Shown: in pieces, positions 50,899-59,942 of the stretch | Position numbering within the stretch: the stretch's first letter is position 1 | Layout of the letters: each line of letters opens with the position of its first letter | NCBI RefSeq assembly: GCF_032818155.1 | Contig: NZ_CP102589.1 | Location: 204,001-268,000 of the forward strand | From: Niallia taxi | GTDB taxonomy: Bacteria > Bacillota > Bacilli > Bacillales > Cytobacillaceae | DNA: 64,000 nt | Reading direction: 5' to 3' | Notes under the pieces: generated by a model | Seen by the model: only the letters and a program-made list of their open reading frames with translations | What the model was told of the DNA's origin: nothing | The model's database searches: none | Position numbers and translations under genes: made by a program

Positions 50899-51615
50899 TT
50901 ATTGTAAATGCAGCCCACATTCTGTTTTCCCTTTTCCTGTCCATCTTCCAGAGCGTAAATCATCCATTGAGAACGCAGGCTGTGTGCATGTTCTGCAGCC
51001 GATGCTCGGATAACCATTATCATGAAGAACATTATAGTCAAGTTGGTTTTTATGAGCGTATCTCCATACATCCTTCCAAGTCCAGTGAATAAGGGGACAT
51101 ACTTTAATGCTTTTAAATTTTTTGTCTGTATTAATATACTCAGTGTTAGCCCTCGCACCGCCCTGTTCTCTTCTCAAGCCTGAAATCCAAGCTGTGGAAC
51201 CAGAGAGAGCAGAATTCAACGGAATAATTTTTCTGATATCACAGCATTTATTAGGATTCGTTGTCCAAAGCTCATCTCCATACTGTTCCGCTTGCTCGTC
51301 CAAGGTCAATTCTGGTTTTTTCATTTCAATTTGCAAATGTGGATATTTCTTTTTCACTTTTGCAATTAATTCATATGTTTCCTTAAAGTGCACATCAGTA
51401 TCTAAAAACACAATCTTAGCATTTTCTTTTACCTTCGATATTAGATCAATCAGAACGATTCCTTCTATTCCAAAACTGCAAGCATAAACAATTTCTTCTT
51501 CATAAGTATCATAGGCCCATTCCAGAACTTCCAAAGCGCCTTTTGTTTCCGTATCGCTTGGAAAGGCTGGCAGTCTATAACTATCGATATTTTCATAAGT
51601 TAATAGATCACTCAA
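50899..51615 (-). CDS. cysH: Phosphoadenylyl/adenylyl-sulfate reductase
   Basis: CysH reduces PAPS/APS to sulfite with thioredoxin. The 238-residue protein has [16 protein letters not shown] (PP-loop-like), [15 protein letters not shown], the Cys pair in [13 protein letters not shown] with [10 protein letters not shown], which together ligate a [4Fe-4S] cluster in APS-type reductases, [15 protein letters not shown] and the C-terminal catalytic ECGLHLQ. B. subtilis CysH accepts both substrates. Start TTG at 51615 with AAGGGAG eight bases upstream. First enzyme gene of the operon, behind an S-box, yezD and a terminator. Confidence 0.96.
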   Translation of the reverse strand: MSDLLTYENIDSYRLPAFPSDTETKGALEVLEWAYDTYEEEIVYACSFGIEGIVLIDLISKVKENAKIVFLDTDVHFKETYELIAKVKKKYPHLQIEMKKPELTLDEQAEQYGDELWTTNPNKCCDIRKIIPLNSALSGSTAWISGLRREQGGARANTEYINTDKKFKSIKVCPLIHWTWKDVWRYAHKNQLDYNVLHDNGYPSIGCRTCTQPAFSMDDLRSGRWTGKGKTECGLHLQ

Positions 51616-51664
51616 GTTGCATACTCCCTTTCACTTTGTGTGCATTGCACCGTTTTACACGCGC

Positions 51665-51707
51665 AAAAAAGACAGCTTTAACACGATGCATATGTGCCAA
51701 AACTGCC
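51665..51707 (-). terminator. Intrinsic terminator between yezD and cysH
   Basis: On the minus strand GGCAGTTTTGGCAC pairs along 14 positions (wobbles included) with GTGTTAAAGCTGTC across a 9-base loop, then TTTTTT. It lies 23 bases after the yezD stop and 50 bases before the cysH start, so transcription of cysH requires read-through or a promoter downstream. Confidence 0.75.
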
Positions 51708-51729
51708 TCTAGTTTCTCTAGTCAGCATT

Positions 51730-51879
51730 TTATTTACCAAGTCGAATTTTTTCACTTTTTTCAATTTGAATGACTTTTCCATCCTGAACAATTAAAGTAA
51801 TGGAGCCGAACTTCATATTCTTTAACATTTCCTCCAACTGATCTTTAATTTTGTCCAGTTGATTTGTTGTTTCCCCCAT
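51730..51879 (-). CDS. yezD: YezD family small protein (DUF2292)
   Basis: This 49-residue product begins MGETTNQLDKIKDQLEEMLK and continues KFGSITLIVQDGKVIQIEKSEKIRL, an N-terminal helix and a beta hairpin with the G-x-I-x-L-x-x-x-x-G-K-V-x-Q-I-E pattern of YezD/DUF2292. Family members are repeatedly found next to sulfur-metabolism genes. AGGAGGGATTTGTTA gives a strong ribosome binding site before the ATG. It is the first gene after the SAM riboswitch. Function unknown. Confidence 0.82.
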   Translation of the reverse strand: MGETTNQLDKIKDQLEEMLKNMKFGSITLIVQDGKVIQIEKSEKIRLGK

Positions 51880-51929
51880 TAACAAATCCCTCCTACAAAC
51901 AAAAAACTGTTACTGTTAATCATGGCAAT

Positions 51930-52086
51930 AAAAAAATCTTTCCATCTTCGGAAAGAAACAAGGTAATATCACTACCTTATCTTTCAAAATGGAGACCATT
52001 TTGTTGGACTTAGCACCTTGCCTTTTTTTTCAATTGCAGGTTGCTGGACATCATCGGGCCAATTCCCTCTGTCACTCTTGATAAGC
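51930..52086 (-). ncRNA. SAM-I (S-box) riboswitch with terminator
   Basis: On the minus strand the aptamer reads CTTATCAAGAG, AGAGGGA, GGCCCGATGA, GCAACC, AAGGTGCTAAGTCC and closes P1 with GATAAG, matching the S-box consensus in order. The terminator CTTTCC-gaagat-GGAAAG-A-TTTTTTT follows (51930-51956). GAAAGA next to P1 can pair with TCTTTC of the terminator, with AAGGTA / TACCTT inside, forming an antiterminator. SAM should therefore stop transcription into yezD and the cys genes. Confidence 0.95.
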
Positions 52087-52100
52087 AATGTTTTTTCTAA

Positions 52101-52128
52101 ATTTTATCACAATTGATTATATTGTCAA
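52101..52128 (-). promoter_or_regulatory. Promoter of the S-box/cys operon
   Basis: On the minus strand TTGACA (52123-52128), 16-base spacer, TAAAAT (52101-52106). Transcription would start about 8 bases before the S-box aptamer. Confidence 0.7.
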
Positions 52129-52248
52129 CAAGTTTTACTAGGTGTTTAGTCGGAATTAAAACATTAAACATTTATAATTTTCCAATAACCATATACTAGC
52201 ATATGCAGAAATAAAATATAAGCAGCATGTCTTAAAAAACATAATGCC

Positions 52249-52273
52249 AAAAAAACCCACTTTTGACAGTGGG
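52249..52273 (-). terminator. Intrinsic terminator of the CBS-domain gene
   Basis: Stem CCCACT / AGTGGG with 6-base loop and T-run on the minus strand; A/T-rich flanks also allow the plus strand. Confidence 0.85.
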
Positions 52274-52290
52274 TCTTTTTTTTGTAGCAA

Positions 52291-52713
52291 TTAATGGAGT
52301 GGATCAGATATATTACTTAAGGCTTGTCCTGCTTCATCAATGTGAATATTGACTCTTGCAAGGTCCCCAATTGCACAAATACCGACAAGCTCTCCATTCT
52401 CAACAACAGGCAGGCGGCGGATCTGCTGTTCTGACATGATGTTAGCACATTCATGAATATCCATATCTGGAGTGCAAGTTGTTACATCCGTTGTCATAAC
52501 ATCATGACAATGAACCGAATTACCGTCTTTGCCATCTGCAATTGCTTGGATGACAATATCACGGTCTGTAATCATTCCAATCACCTTTTTCCCTTCACAT
52601 ACAGGAACAATCCCAACATTAACATCACGCATAATTTTAGCAGCTTCCACGATAGCGTCATGGGGCTGACATACCTTAACATCAGTTGTCATTATCTCTT
52701 TAACAGTAGTCAA
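52291..52713 (-). CDS. Two-CBS-domain protein, YhcV-like
   Basis: The 140-residue cytosolic protein consists of two CBS domains (residues ~1-60 and ~70-130): VKEIMTTDVKVCQPHDAIVEAAKIM, GIVPVCEGKKVIGMITDRDIVIQA, then VMTTDVTTCTPDMDIHECANIM and QIRRLPVVENGELVGICAIGDLA. Such stand-alone pairs bind adenosine nucleotides and sense energy state. It resembles B. subtilis YhcV. Partner and target are unknown. Confidence 0.9.
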   Translation of the reverse strand: MTTVKEIMTTDVKVCQPHDAIVEAAKIMRDVNVGIVPVCEGKKVIGMITDRDIVIQAIADGKDGNSVHCHDVMTTDVTTCTPDMDIHECANIMSEQQIRRLPVVENGELVGICAIGDLARVNIHIDEAGQALSNISDPLH

Positions 52714-52802
52714 AACAACTCACCTCCAAAATTGATCTCTAATATTTTCCCGTTTTAAAAAAATATTATGACAGCCACCATTTATTGCCAATGATTAACA
52801 TC

Positions 52803-52829
52803 ACAAAAAAAGCAGCCAAGGCGGCTACT
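52803..52829 (-). terminator. Intrinsic terminator of the ECF S-component gene
   Basis: Short stem around AGCAGCC / GGCTACT (one mismatch) followed by seven T residues on the minus strand, overlapping the stop codon. Confidence 0.7.
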
Positions 52830-53409
52830 TTCTTAATCTTAATAACGGTTTTGAAATAATGGGCGCAAGTATACCGGAAAGGATTGCTTCTGTTACACCA
52901 TTAGTACCTACAATTGTTAAAAGCGCAGGCAAGAGCTTATCCATGTCCATTTCTAAAAAGTTCGCATATGGCTCACGATAAAATAAATAGATCAGTCCAA
53001 GTACTAAAACAGTGTTTGTTAATGACCCGAGCACACCAGCAATACTCATTCTTACTGTTTCACTAAGCTTTTCACTAAGAATTCGATGAAATACATATGC
53101 AGCAACAACACCAATTAAAACCCGAGGCAGCACAGATATAAGCGGATTTGTGAAAACAATTGGCGCAATTGGACTAGTTGGAGCTACAAATGCTCTGATA
53201 AATGTGATAAGTCCCCAAATACCACCAACAATGGCCCCTTCCTTTGGTCCAAGGACAATTGCTGCGATAATGACAGTCACCTGAATAATCGTCAAACTAA
53301 GCGGTCCAATCGGTATATATCCTAAAAACGGGATCGTCGTTTGAATAATAATAATGGCAGAAAGCATCCCTAATAGGACAATTCGGAATGTCTTATTTTT
53401 CTTGTTCAT
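52825..53409 (-). CDS. ECF transporter substrate-binding S component
   Basis: The 194-residue membrane protein has six helices typical of ECF S components. It starts KTFRIVLLGMLSAIIIIQTTIPFLGYIPIGPLSLTIIQVTVIIAAIVLGPKEGAIVGGIWGL, with the helix-1 patch A-M-L-S-A used to contact EcfT. Substrate is probably a vitamin; the GPLSLTIIQ and PLISVLPRVLIGVVA segments recall folate/pantothenate-type carriers, but I cannot decide. No riboswitch was recognised upstream. The EcfAAT module is not in the window. Confidence 0.82.
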   Translation of the reverse strand: MNKKNKTFRIVLLGMLSAIIIIQTTIPFLGYIPIGPLSLTIIQVTVIIAAIVLGPKEGAIVGGIWGLITFIRAFVAPTSPIAPIVFTNPLISVLPRVLIGVVAAYVFHRILSEKLSETVRMSIAGVLGSLTNTVLVLGLIYLFYREPYANFLEMDMDKLLPALLTIVGTNGVTEAILSGILAPIISKPLLRLRK

Positions 53410-53556
53410 AACTTAACTCCTTTTAACGAAAAAAATCTTCTTCGTTATCATACTACAAAATACGCAAGAGACAATAGGTGACAGACTAAAAAAAGCCTTA
53501 TTTCTAGCTATTTGCGGTTTACCGTTTCTTATGCATTTTTTCATATAAAAGAATAT

Positions 53557-54468
53557 CTATTTATCCTGCTCCTCTTCATGAAACGGATATTTCTTATTCA
53601 ATGCTTGAATGAATGTTTTTACGTTTTGTTTTTCCTTCATAATTGGCGAATATACATAGGAGAGTGTCCTTTTGAATACTTCCTTCTCAAGAGTGATTGC
53701 AAAAAGATTGCCTGCCTGAATATCTCTTTCAATCACACATTTAGATAAAAGCGTCAAACCCATACCATTAATGACCGTTTCTTTAATTGCCTGGTTGCTG
53801 CTTATTGTCAGAAGTGTCCCTACCTTCAATGCGTTGGAACGAATTACATGATCCAAATACTCCCTTGTACCTGAACCTATCTCGCGAGTTATCCATGCTT
53901 GGTTTTGCAGGTCCTTCATAGGCACCTTTTCCTTATTAGCAAGTGGGTGCTTAGCAGAAGAAACAACAAACAGCTCGTCCTCCATAAAGGGATGGACAGA
54001 AATTTCCTTGTCATTTGTCTGCCCTTCAATCAGCCCAATATCAACTTGGTAGCGTCTTACTGACTCTACTACCTCTTCCGTATTACCAATTGTTACTTGT
54101 AAGGCCAAATCTGGATGAGTTGTTTGAAGCTCAAGCAGCAGTGGCGGTAATATATACTCACCTATAGTAAAGCTCGCACCTATTTTTAAATCTCCTTTAA
54201 TGGCATGATGGTGCTCTAATATATTCTGCCTTGTCTGTTCATATAAAGTGATCATCTGAACTGCACAGTCATAAAGAATTTCTCCAGTAGGAGTCACCTT
54301 TAAATATTTTGGCGACCTTTCAAACAATTTAGTTTGAAATTCCTTTTCCAAATTTTTTATATGCAGACTTACACTTGGCTGAGACATCAAAAGAATTTCA
54401 GCTGTTTTAGTGAAATTCTTTACTTCTACAAGTGTGACAAATGTTTTTAACGCATCATATTGCAACAA
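53557..54468 (-). CDS. cysL: LysR family activator CysL
   Basis: The ~303-residue LysR regulator has the N-terminal HTH (ALKTFVTLVEVKNFTKTAEILLMSQPSVSLHIKNLEKEFQTKLFERS) and a two-lobe effector domain from ~90. It is divergent from cysJI, as in B. subtilis where CysL (YwfK) activates cysJI and represses itself. The start is TTG at 54468, six bases after AAAGGGAG; GTG at 54474 overlaps the RBS. Palindromes in the 289-base divergent gap may be its sites. Confidence 0.92.
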   Translation of the reverse strand: MLQYDALKTFVTLVEVKNFTKTAEILLMSQPSVSLHIKNLEKEFQTKLFERSPKYLKVTPTGEILYDCAVQMITLYEQTRQNILEHHHAIKGDLKIGASFTIGEYILPPLLLELQTTHPDLALQVTIGNTEEVVESVRRYQVDIGLIEGQTNDKEISVHPFMEDELFVVSSAKHPLANKEKVPMKDLQNQAWITREIGSGTREYLDHVIRSNALKVGTLLTISSNQAIKETVINGMGLTLLSKCVIERDIQAGNLFAITLEKEVFKRTLSYVYSPIMKEKQNVKTFIQALNKKYPFHEEEQDK

Positions 54469-54510
54469 AAACACTCCCTTTCATCAGATGAATTCATATT
54501 TATTATAATA

Positions 54511-54676
54511 GCTATTATTAAGATTATTAATAGCTCCAATAAGTTAAATGTATTTTACTAATTCTTTAACATCCAGTAAAGTACAATTATATATGCACTA
54601 AGAATATACTTTTTTTACAGAAAAAGATTCTGCCTAAAATCCGATTTGTCTTATTGGATTAATAAATTTAGAATCT
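54511..54676. promoter_or_regulatory. cysL/cysJI divergent region with candidate CysL sites
   Basis: Two dyads are visible: GCTATTA / TAATAGC (54511-54534) near cysL, and AGATTCT / AGAATCT (54625-54631, 54670-54676) enclosing AATCC / GGATT on the cysJ side. LysR proteins bind such AT-rich dyads. No footprint-level consensus was available to confirm them. Confidence 0.35.
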
Positions 54677-54757
54677 AATCTTAGTTCCGAATGAAAAATA
54701 TGATTAAAAATAACAAAGTTGAAAATGAATCGATTTTTTTTAAAGAGGTGAATATTG

Positions 54758-56584
54758 TTGCAATTACTAGTAACGAACAGTCCTTTTAACCAGGAACAGA
54801 CAGAGCTGTTGAACCGTCTTTTGCCAACCTTATCCGAAAGTCAGAAAATATGGCTGAATGGCTATCTTTCTGCATCATTATCAGCCAGCGCAAATGCAGC
54901 CGTTCAAACAGCCGAAACTCCTGCTGCAGCGATGGCACCAGTTGCTGTAGAACCAGCCTCTAAGGAGGTCACAATCCTTTTCGGATCACAAACAGGAAAT
55001 GCGCAAAACCTTGCCAAAAAAAGTGCGAAAATACTGACAGATAAAGGTTTTCAAGTTACTACATTATCAATGAGTGACTTTAAGCCAAATAATATTAAGA
55101 AACTCAATAACTTACTTATTATTGTCAGCACACATGGAGAAGGAGACCCACCAGATACAGCATTAACATTCCATGAATTCCTGCATGGCAAAAGAGCACC
55201 AAAATTAGAGAACTTAAACTTCTCCGTTTTGTCTCTCGGCGATAGTTCTTATGAATTCTTCTGTCAAACTGGTAAGGAATTTGATGAACGCTTAGAGGAA
55301 ATCGGCGGCAAGCGCCTGTTACCACGCGTCGACTGTGATTTAGATTTTGAAGAACCTGCAAATGAATGGCTTGAAGGTGTGTTGAACGAGCTTGGAAACA
55401 CAAGCACAGCCGCTCAAAGCGCAGAAACAAAAGAATTAGCAACAATCTCAGAAACAGAATATTCAAGATCAAACCCTTTCCTTGCAGAGGTACTCGAAAT
55501 CCAAAACCTTAACGGCAGAGGCTCAAATAAAGAAACACTTCATATTGAGCTTTCGCTTGAAAACTCTGGTCTAACATACAAACCTGGTGACAGCCTTGGA
55601 ATTTATCCAAAAAATGAGCCAGAGCTTGTTGACCTGCTGCTAACGGAGCTGTCCTTTCATGCACAGGAAACTGTTTCTATAAATAAAAAAGGCGAGATAC
55701 GCTCCATTAAGGAAGCTCTGCTTTCCGAATTTGAAATAACTGTTCTTACAAAGCCTTTAATAGAAAAATACGCAGCGTACTCGACAAACGAATCGTTGCA
55801 GGATCTTCTTAAAAAGGAAAACCAGGAAAAATTGAAAGCGTATATTGATGGACGAGACCTGCTCGATTTAATTAAGGACTTCGGACCTTGGAATTTTACC
55901 GCGCAAACCTTTGTTGCACAATTACGTAAATTACCTGCCCGTCTGTATTCTATAGCTAGCAGCTATACAGCAAATCCTGAAGAAGTTCACCTGACGATCG
56001 GAGCTGTCCGCTACAACACACATGACCGAAATCGGAAAGGTGTTTGCTCCATTCTTTGTGCGGAGCGCTTAAACCCAGGTGATAAAATTCCTGTCTTTAT
56101 TCAGGAGAATGAGAACTTTAAGCTTCCTGAAAATCCCGAAACTCCTGTCATTATGGTAGGACCCGGAACAGGAATCGCTCCATTCCGATCCTTCCTGCAA
56201 GAACGTGAGGAAGCAGAAGTTGAAGGAAAATCATGGCTGTTCTTTGGAGATCAGCATTTTGTCACAGACTTCCTTTATCAAACTGAATGGCAAAATTACC
56301 TTAAAAATGGGGTATTAACAAAAATGAACGTCGCATTTTCCCGCGACACTGCCGAAAAAGTTTATGTCCAGCATCGTATGCTTGAGCACAGCAAGGAATT
56401 ATTCGAGTGGTTGCAGGAAGGTGCTGCAGTTTATATTTGTGGCGATGAAAAGCATATGGCTCATGACGTGCACCAAACATTAATTAACATCATTGAAAAA
56501 GAAGGCAATTTCAACCATGAAGATGCCGAAAAATACCTTGCAGCAATGCAGCAGGACAAACGCTACCAGCGTGATGTTTATTAA
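54758..56584 (+). CDS. cysJ: Sulfite reductase (NADPH) flavoprotein alpha subunit
   Basis: CysJ passes electrons from NADPH through FAD and FMN to CysI. The 608-residue protein has an N-terminal linker, a flavodoxin-like FMN domain (~70-215: ILFGSQTGNAQNLAKK, STHGEGDPPDTAL, LGDSSYEFFC), an FAD domain (~230-450: GDSLGIYPKNEPELV, RLYSIASS) and a NADPH domain (~455-608: MVGPGTGIAPFRSFLQ, FGDQHFVTDFLYQTEW, CGDEKHMAHDV), ending KRYQRDVY. Start TTG at 54758 is seven bases past GAGGTG; an adjacent TTG at 54755 is possible. cysI follows after 24 bases. Confidence 0.97.
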   Translation: MQLLVTNSPFNQEQTELLNRLLPTLSESQKIWLNGYLSASLSASANAAVQTAETPAAAMAPVAVEPASKEVTILFGSQTGNAQNLAKKSAKILTDKGFQVTTLSMSDFKPNNIKKLNNLLIIVSTHGEGDPPDTALTFHEFLHGKRAPKLENLNFSVLSLGDSSYEFFCQTGKEFDERLEEIGGKRLLPRVDCDLDFEEPANEWLEGVLNELGNTSTAAQSAETKELATISETEYSRSNPFLAEVLEIQNLNGRGSNKETLHIELSLENSGLTYKPGDSLGIYPKNEPELVDLLLTELSFHAQETVSINKKGEIRSIKEALLSEFEITVLTKPLIEKYAAYSTNESLQDLLKKENQEKLKAYIDGRDLLDLIKDFGPWNFTAQTFVAQLRKLPARLYSIASSYTANPEEVHLTIGAVRYNTHDRNRKGVCSILCAERLNPGDKIPVFIQENENFKLPENPETPVIMVGPGTGIAPFRSFLQEREEAEVEGKSWLFFGDQHFVTDFLYQTEWQNYLKNGVLTKMNVAFSRDTAEKVYVQHRMLEHSKELFEWLQEGAAVYICGDEKHMAHDVHQTLINIIEKEGNFNHEDAEKYLAAMQQDKRYQRDVY

Positions 56585-56608
56585 GATTAACTGAAAGGAG
56601 TTTTTCTA

Positions 56609-58333
56609 ATGGCTAGACCAATACTAACTGCACCAGAAGGACCGCCCTCACCAAATGAACAATTAAAAATAGACAGCAACTATTTGCGCGGAAGCTTGAA
56701 GGATACGATGCAAGAGCAGCTAACATCAGGTATCCCACACGATGATAACGTGCTAATGAAATTTCACGGAAGTTATCTGCAGGATGACCGTGACCTTCGT
56801 AATGAACGTCAAAAGCAAAAGTTAGAGCCTGCCTATCAATTCATGCTTCGAGTTCGGACTCCCGGAGGTGTCGCAACACCTGAGCAATGGCTGAAAATGG
56901 ATGATCTTGCTCAGCGTTTTGGAAACCAAACGTTAAAGCTTACAACACGCCAAGCATTTCAAATGCACGGTATCTTGAAATGGAATATGAAAAGTACGAT
57001 TCAGGAAATTCACCAATCCATGCTTGATACCATTGCAGCTTGTGGTGACGTTAACCGGAACGTAATGTGTAATCCTAATCCATACCAGTCAGAAGTACAT
57101 GGCGAGGTATTCAGCTGGTCTAAAAGATTAAGTGACTACTTGCTTCCACGCACACGCGCTTATCATGAAATTTGGCTGGATGAGGAAAAAGTAGCTTCTT
57201 CTCCAACAGTAGAGGAAGACATAGAGCCAATGTACGGTCCTGTTTATTTGCCAAGAAAGTTTAAAATAGGAGTAGCTGTTCCACCTTCCAATGATGTGGA
57301 CGTTTACTCACAAGATCTGGGCTTTATCGCAATCGTTGAAAGTGGAAAATTGGTTGGTTTCAATATTTCCATCGGTGGTGGTATGGGTATGACACATGGT
57401 GATACAGAAACATATCCGCAGCTCGGTAAGGTTATCGGCTTCTGTGAGCCTGAGCAAGTATTAGAGGTTGCAGAAAAAGTAATTACAATCCAGCGCGACT
57501 ATGGAAACCGTTCTGCACGTAAAAATGCCCGTTTCAAATACACAGTCGATCGCCTCGGCGTAGAAAATGTCAAAGCAGAGTTAGAATACCGCCTTGGCTG
57601 GAGCTTACAAGAAGCAAGAGAATTCCACTTTGATCACAATGGCGACAGATATGGCTGGGAAAAAGGCGTCAAAGGAAAATGGCATTACACATTATTTGTC
57701 GAAGGCGGCCGTATTAAAGACTTTGATGACTACAAGCTGATGACAGGCTTACGTGAAATCGCAAAAATCCATACAGGTGATTTCCGCCTAACTGCTAATC
57801 AGAATTTAATAATCGCTAATATTTCATCGAAAAATAAGAAAAAAATTACCGAGCTGATTGAACAATACGGATTATTAGATGGCAAGCGCTTCTCCGCGCT
57901 GCGCAGAAGCTCTCTTGCTTGTGTTTCTTTGCCGACATGTGGTCTTGCAATGGCAGAGGCTGAGCGCTACCTGCCTCGTTTAATTGATAAAATTGAAGAA
58001 ATCGTTGATGCAAACGGCTTGCGTGATAAAGAAATCACCATCAGAATGACAGGCTGCCCTAATGGGTGTGCTCGACATACAATAGCTGAAATCGCATTTA
58101 TCGGAAGAGGCCCTGGCAAATACAACATGTATCTTGGCGCAGCCTTTAACGGCAGCAGATTGAGCAAGCTGTACCGTGAAAATGTCGGTGAAGAAGAAAT
58201 CTTAAGCGAGCTTGGTGTCCTTCTGCCGCGCTACGCAAGAGAAAGATTAGAAGGCGAACACTTTGGAGACTTCGTCATTCGTGCCGGTGTTGTCAAAGCA
58301 GTAACAGATGGAACAAACTTTCACGCTGTATAA
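56609..58333 (+). CDS. cysI: Sulfite reductase hemoprotein beta subunit
   Basis: CysI performs the six-electron reduction of sulfite to sulfide on coupled siroheme and [4Fe-4S] centres. The 574-residue protein has the cluster/siroheme cysteines in [20 protein letters not shown] (C-X5-C, about 437-443) and [20 protein letters not shown] (C-X3-C, about 481-485), and the ferredoxin-like repeats [14 protein letters not shown] and [21 protein letters not shown] precedes the ATG. Its siroheme comes from the sirABC genes of the divergent cys operon. Confidence 0.97.
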   Translation: MARPILTAPEGPPSPNEQLKIDSNYLRGSLKDTMQEQLTSGIPHDDNVLMKFHGSYLQDDRDLRNERQKQKLEPAYQFMLRVRTPGGVATPEQWLKMDDLAQRFGNQTLKLTTRQAFQMHGILKWNMKSTIQEIHQSMLDTIAACGDVNRNVMCNPNPYQSEVHGEVFSWSKRLSDYLLPRTRAYHEIWLDEEKVASSPTVEEDIEPMYGPVYLPRKFKIGVAVPPSNDVDVYSQDLGFIAIVESGKLVGFNISIGGGMGMTHGDTETYPQLGKVIGFCEPEQVLEVAEKVITIQRDYGNRSARKNARFKYTVDRLGVENVKAELEYRLGWSLQEAREFHFDHNGDRYGWEKGVKGKWHYTLFVEGGRIKDFDDYKLMTGLREIAKIHTGDFRLTANQNLIIANISSKNKKKITELIEQYGLLDGKRFSALRRSSLACVSLPTCGLAMAEAERYLPRLIDKIEEIVDANGLRDKEITIRMTGCPNGCARHTIAEIAFIGRGPGKYNMYLGAAFNGSRLSKLYRENVGEEEILSELGVLLPRYARERLEGEHFGDFVIRAGVVKAVTDGTNFHAV

Positions 58334-58337
58334 ACAT

Positions 58338-58375
58338 ATAAAAACGAGATAGGTAAAATCCTATCTCGTTTTATT
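58338..58375. terminator. Bidirectional terminator between cysI and the yhfK-like gene
   Basis: Thirteen-base stem AAAACGAGATAGG / CCTATCTCGTTTT with a 6-base loop. Confidence 0.93.
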
Positions 58376-59021
58376 ATGCCAACCCATTAAAAGCTTCTGG
58401 TAGTTGTGCTTCCCCTGAAACCAAATCAAAGGAACGCTTATATGTTCTTGAATCATCAAGTGATGCTACTATCACTTTTGCAACATCTGCTCTCGGAATA
58501 TAGCCTCTCGTGAGGTTTTCCTCGATTTGCACCAGTCCTGTACCAGGTTCATCTGTAAGACCACCTGGTCTGATAATTGTATAATTAAGCTTGCTAGCGA
58601 GCAACATACGGTCAGCATAATGCTTAGCAACATAGTAAGGTAAAATATGCTCATTCCAGTTTTCTCTTGTTTGTGCCTGTAAAGCACTAACCATTATAAA
58701 GCGTTCGATTCCAACCTTTTCAGCTGCCTCTATCGTTTTCACAGCACCGTCTAAATCAATTAATAACGTCTTATCAGCACCAGTGCTTCCACCAGAACCA
58801 GCAGTAAACACAATCGCATCACAGCCTTCCATTGCTTTGCTCAACTCATCAACACTTCCTTCTAAGTCTGCAAGCACTGCTTCCACACCTTGGCTTGTGT
58901 AAGCTTCCTTTTGCTCTGCTGAACGAACCATTGCACTGACAGTATGCTTATCCTCTTCCTTAAGCAAACCTACAAGGATTTTTCCAATCTTCCCGTTTGC
59001 GCCTACAACTAAAGTTTTCAT
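58374..59021 (-). CDS. NAD(P)-binding atypical SDR, YhfK-like
   Basis: The 215-residue Rossmann protein opens TLVVGANGKIGKILVGLL (atypical GxxGxxG) and has AMVRSAEQ, VEAVLADLEG, DAIVFTAGSG, RFIMVSAL, the YYVAKHYAD region and IIRPGGLTDEPGTG. It is an NmrA/SDR-a5-like family member similar to B. subtilis YhfK. Its reaction is unknown; some relatives act as redox sensors. Strong RBS AGGAGG before ATG. Confidence 0.87.
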   Translation of the reverse strand: MKTLVVGANGKIGKILVGLLKEEDKHTVSAMVRSAEQKEAYTSQGVEAVLADLEGSVDELSKAMEGCDAIVFTAGSGGSTGADKTLLIDLDGAVKTIEAAEKVGIERFIMVSALQAQTRENWNEHILPYYVAKHYADRMLLASKLNYTIIRPGGLTDEPGTGLVQIEENLTRGYIPRADVAKVIVASLDDSRTYKRSFDLVSGEAQLPEAFNGLA

Positions 59022-59093
59022 ATATATAACCTCCTTTTCTTCTATATAGATTGTCTCATTCCACCTATAATAACATCAAATAGTTTGACTCTA

Positions 59094-59122
59094 TAAAAAA
59101 AAGGCCATCTGCAAAAGATGGC
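59094..59122 (-). terminator. Intrinsic terminator of the HAD hydrolase gene
   Basis: Stem GCCATC / GATGGC with 7-base loop and eight T residues on the minus strand. Confidence 0.88.
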
Positions 59123-59129
59123 TCAACTA

Positions 59130-59840
59130 TTAAACAGATTCTGTCTTCCTTGTAACTTCTAAAACATTGTAAAGCTCATCCAAGCTCTTCACTTCATAGG
59201 TAGGCTTCCATTCTGTTGTGTTTTCAATACCATTAGGATTCACCCAACAAGTATCAATACCTGCTAAAATGCCACCTTTAATGTCTGCAGTTAATGAGTC
59301 TCCAATAATCAGTGTTTCACTTAGTTCGCAATTAGGAATTCTCTCAAAAACAAAGTCAAAAAACCCCTTCATCGGTTTCTGGAAGCCTGTATCCTCTGAT
59401 ACAAAAACAGCTTTAAAAGATGGAAAAAGCCCTGACAGCTTTAAACGTCGATCCTGTGTTTGCGAAATACCATTTGTCACAATATACAAATCAAAATGGT
59501 CCTTCAGTTCTGTAATAACTTCCAACGCACCACTCATGAGATAATGTCCCTCTCCAAGTCCCCTGCGGTAATGCCTTTCCAATTCCGGGCCGTCAACTGA
59601 CTTTCCAAGCTCCTTAAACAGCAGGGTAAAGCGCGTGTTGAACAATTCATCACTTGAAATCAGCCCTTCTTCAAAGGATTTCCAAAGTCGTTTGTTAATT
59701 TGCGAATAAATTTTATGGTTTTCAGCATCATATAAAACTCCTTGGCTTTCCAGCAGCATACTCAGTGACGCTCGCTCAGCTGCAGCAAAATCCAATAAAG
59801 TATCATCTACATCAAACAGCAATGTTTTGTATTTTCTCAT
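59130..59840 (-). CDS. HAD-superfamily nucleotidase, YjjG/YfnB-like
   Basis: The 236-residue HAD hydrolase has motif I LLFDVDDTLLDF (~8-19), motif II IVTNGISQTQDRRL, motif III QKPMKGFFDFVFERI and motif IV LIIGDSLTADIKGG. It resembles YjjG/YfnB noncanonical pyrimidine nucleotidases, which remove damaged dUMP/dTMP analogues as a house-cleaning activity. Cytosolic, single gene transcript with its own terminator. Confidence 0.9.
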   Translation of the reverse strand: MRKYKTLLFDVDDTLLDFAAAERASLSMLLESQGVLYDAENHKIYSQINKRLWKSFEEGLISSDELFNTRFTLLFKELGKSVDGPELERHYRRGLGEGHYLMSGALEVITELKDHFDLYIVTNGISQTQDRRLKLSGLFPSFKAVFVSEDTGFQKPMKGFFDFVFERIPNCELSETLIIGDSLTADIKGGILAGIDTCWVNPNGIENTTEWKPTYEVKSLDELYNVLEVTRKTESV

Positions 59841-59942
59841 GAAGTATTCCCCCTAAGCGCTAGAAAACTGCCTCTTTTACCTGTGCGCAATTCTATCTTC
59901 TAACTATATCGAAAGGGAAAACAAAAATAAAGACCACAGTCC

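Noticed and set aside
53410..53556. Vitamin riboswitch in front of the ECF S component
   Set aside because: The gap to cysL is too short, and no TPP, FMN, folate or similar core motif was found.
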